DNA of 5,690 nucleotides from CAZDAW01 sp964503685 (GTDB lineage: Bacteria > Chloroflexota > Anaerolineae > Anaerolineales > Anaerolineaceae): NCBI GenBank assembly GCA_964503685.1, contig CAZDAW010000148.1, positions 1 through 5,690 on the forward strand, written 5' to 3'. The notes below the pieces were generated by a model that was not told the DNA's origin, ran no database searches, and saw nothing but the letters and a program-made list of their open reading frames with translations. Shown here in pieces: positions 5,670 to 5,690 of this stretch. The position numbers and the translations under genes are program-made. Each line of letters starts with the position of its first letter. The first letter of the stretch is position 1.

Positions 5670-5690
5670 AAAAATATAATTGATTCCTTT

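Noticed and set aside
5323..5679. 118-residue plus-strand ORF opposite pepA
   Set aside because: It is an antisense shadow of the pepA N-terminal domain; its composition follows from the opposite coding strand and it has no family features.
1..5690. CRISPR array, insertion sequence, tRNA or defence/toxin system
   Set aside because: I found no spaced direct repeats, transposase motifs, terminal inverted repeats or tRNA-like cloverleaf on either strand. The genes are mainly housekeeping or small unknowns.

Overview
The window looks like ordinary bacterial chromosome with moderate GC. It is most consistent with Chloroflexota (Anaerolineae-like). That placement is an inference from remembered family resemblance, mainly the HAD-DinB fusion, the first gene's C-terminal domain and the EF-P loop, and no database search was run. 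I see no mobile element, CRISPR array, tRNA or rRNA, and no sign of recent gene transfer.

Layout. Positions 1-531 (+) hold the 3' end of a gene that enters from the left, possibly of the AlbA_2/Schlafen type. It overlaps a short MogA-type molybdopterin adenylyltransferase (521-1030, +) by a few bases. A near-consensus promoter (TTGCCA, 17 bp, TATAAT) and a good ribosome binding site then drive efp, elongation factor P (1120-1677, +), which is followed by an intrinsic terminator. Directly after the terminator come two overlapping genes: a cysteine-rich 109-residue protein of unknown function (1746-2075, +) and a 402-residue fusion of a HAD-type hydrolase with a DinB-type four-helix metal-binding domain (2072-3280, +). 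A non-coding stretch (3281-3424) with candidate promoters leads to a single-pass membrane-anchored protein of unknown function (3425-4126, +). One promoter candidate would give an almost leaderless mRNA. The last gene, on the minus strand (4218-5669), is an M17 leucyl aminopeptidase that converges on the membrane protein gene. A symmetric stem-loop terminator lies between them.

How the genes relate. EF-P (translation of polyproline stretches), MogA (molybdenum cofactor) and PepA (peptide turnover) are housekeeping functions with no obvious common pathway. The only tight pair is the cysteine-rich protein with the HAD-DinB fusion, which share an ATGA stop/start overlap and probably act together. 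This pair is the best candidate for undescribed biology here. The anchored protein is the second uncharacterised item.
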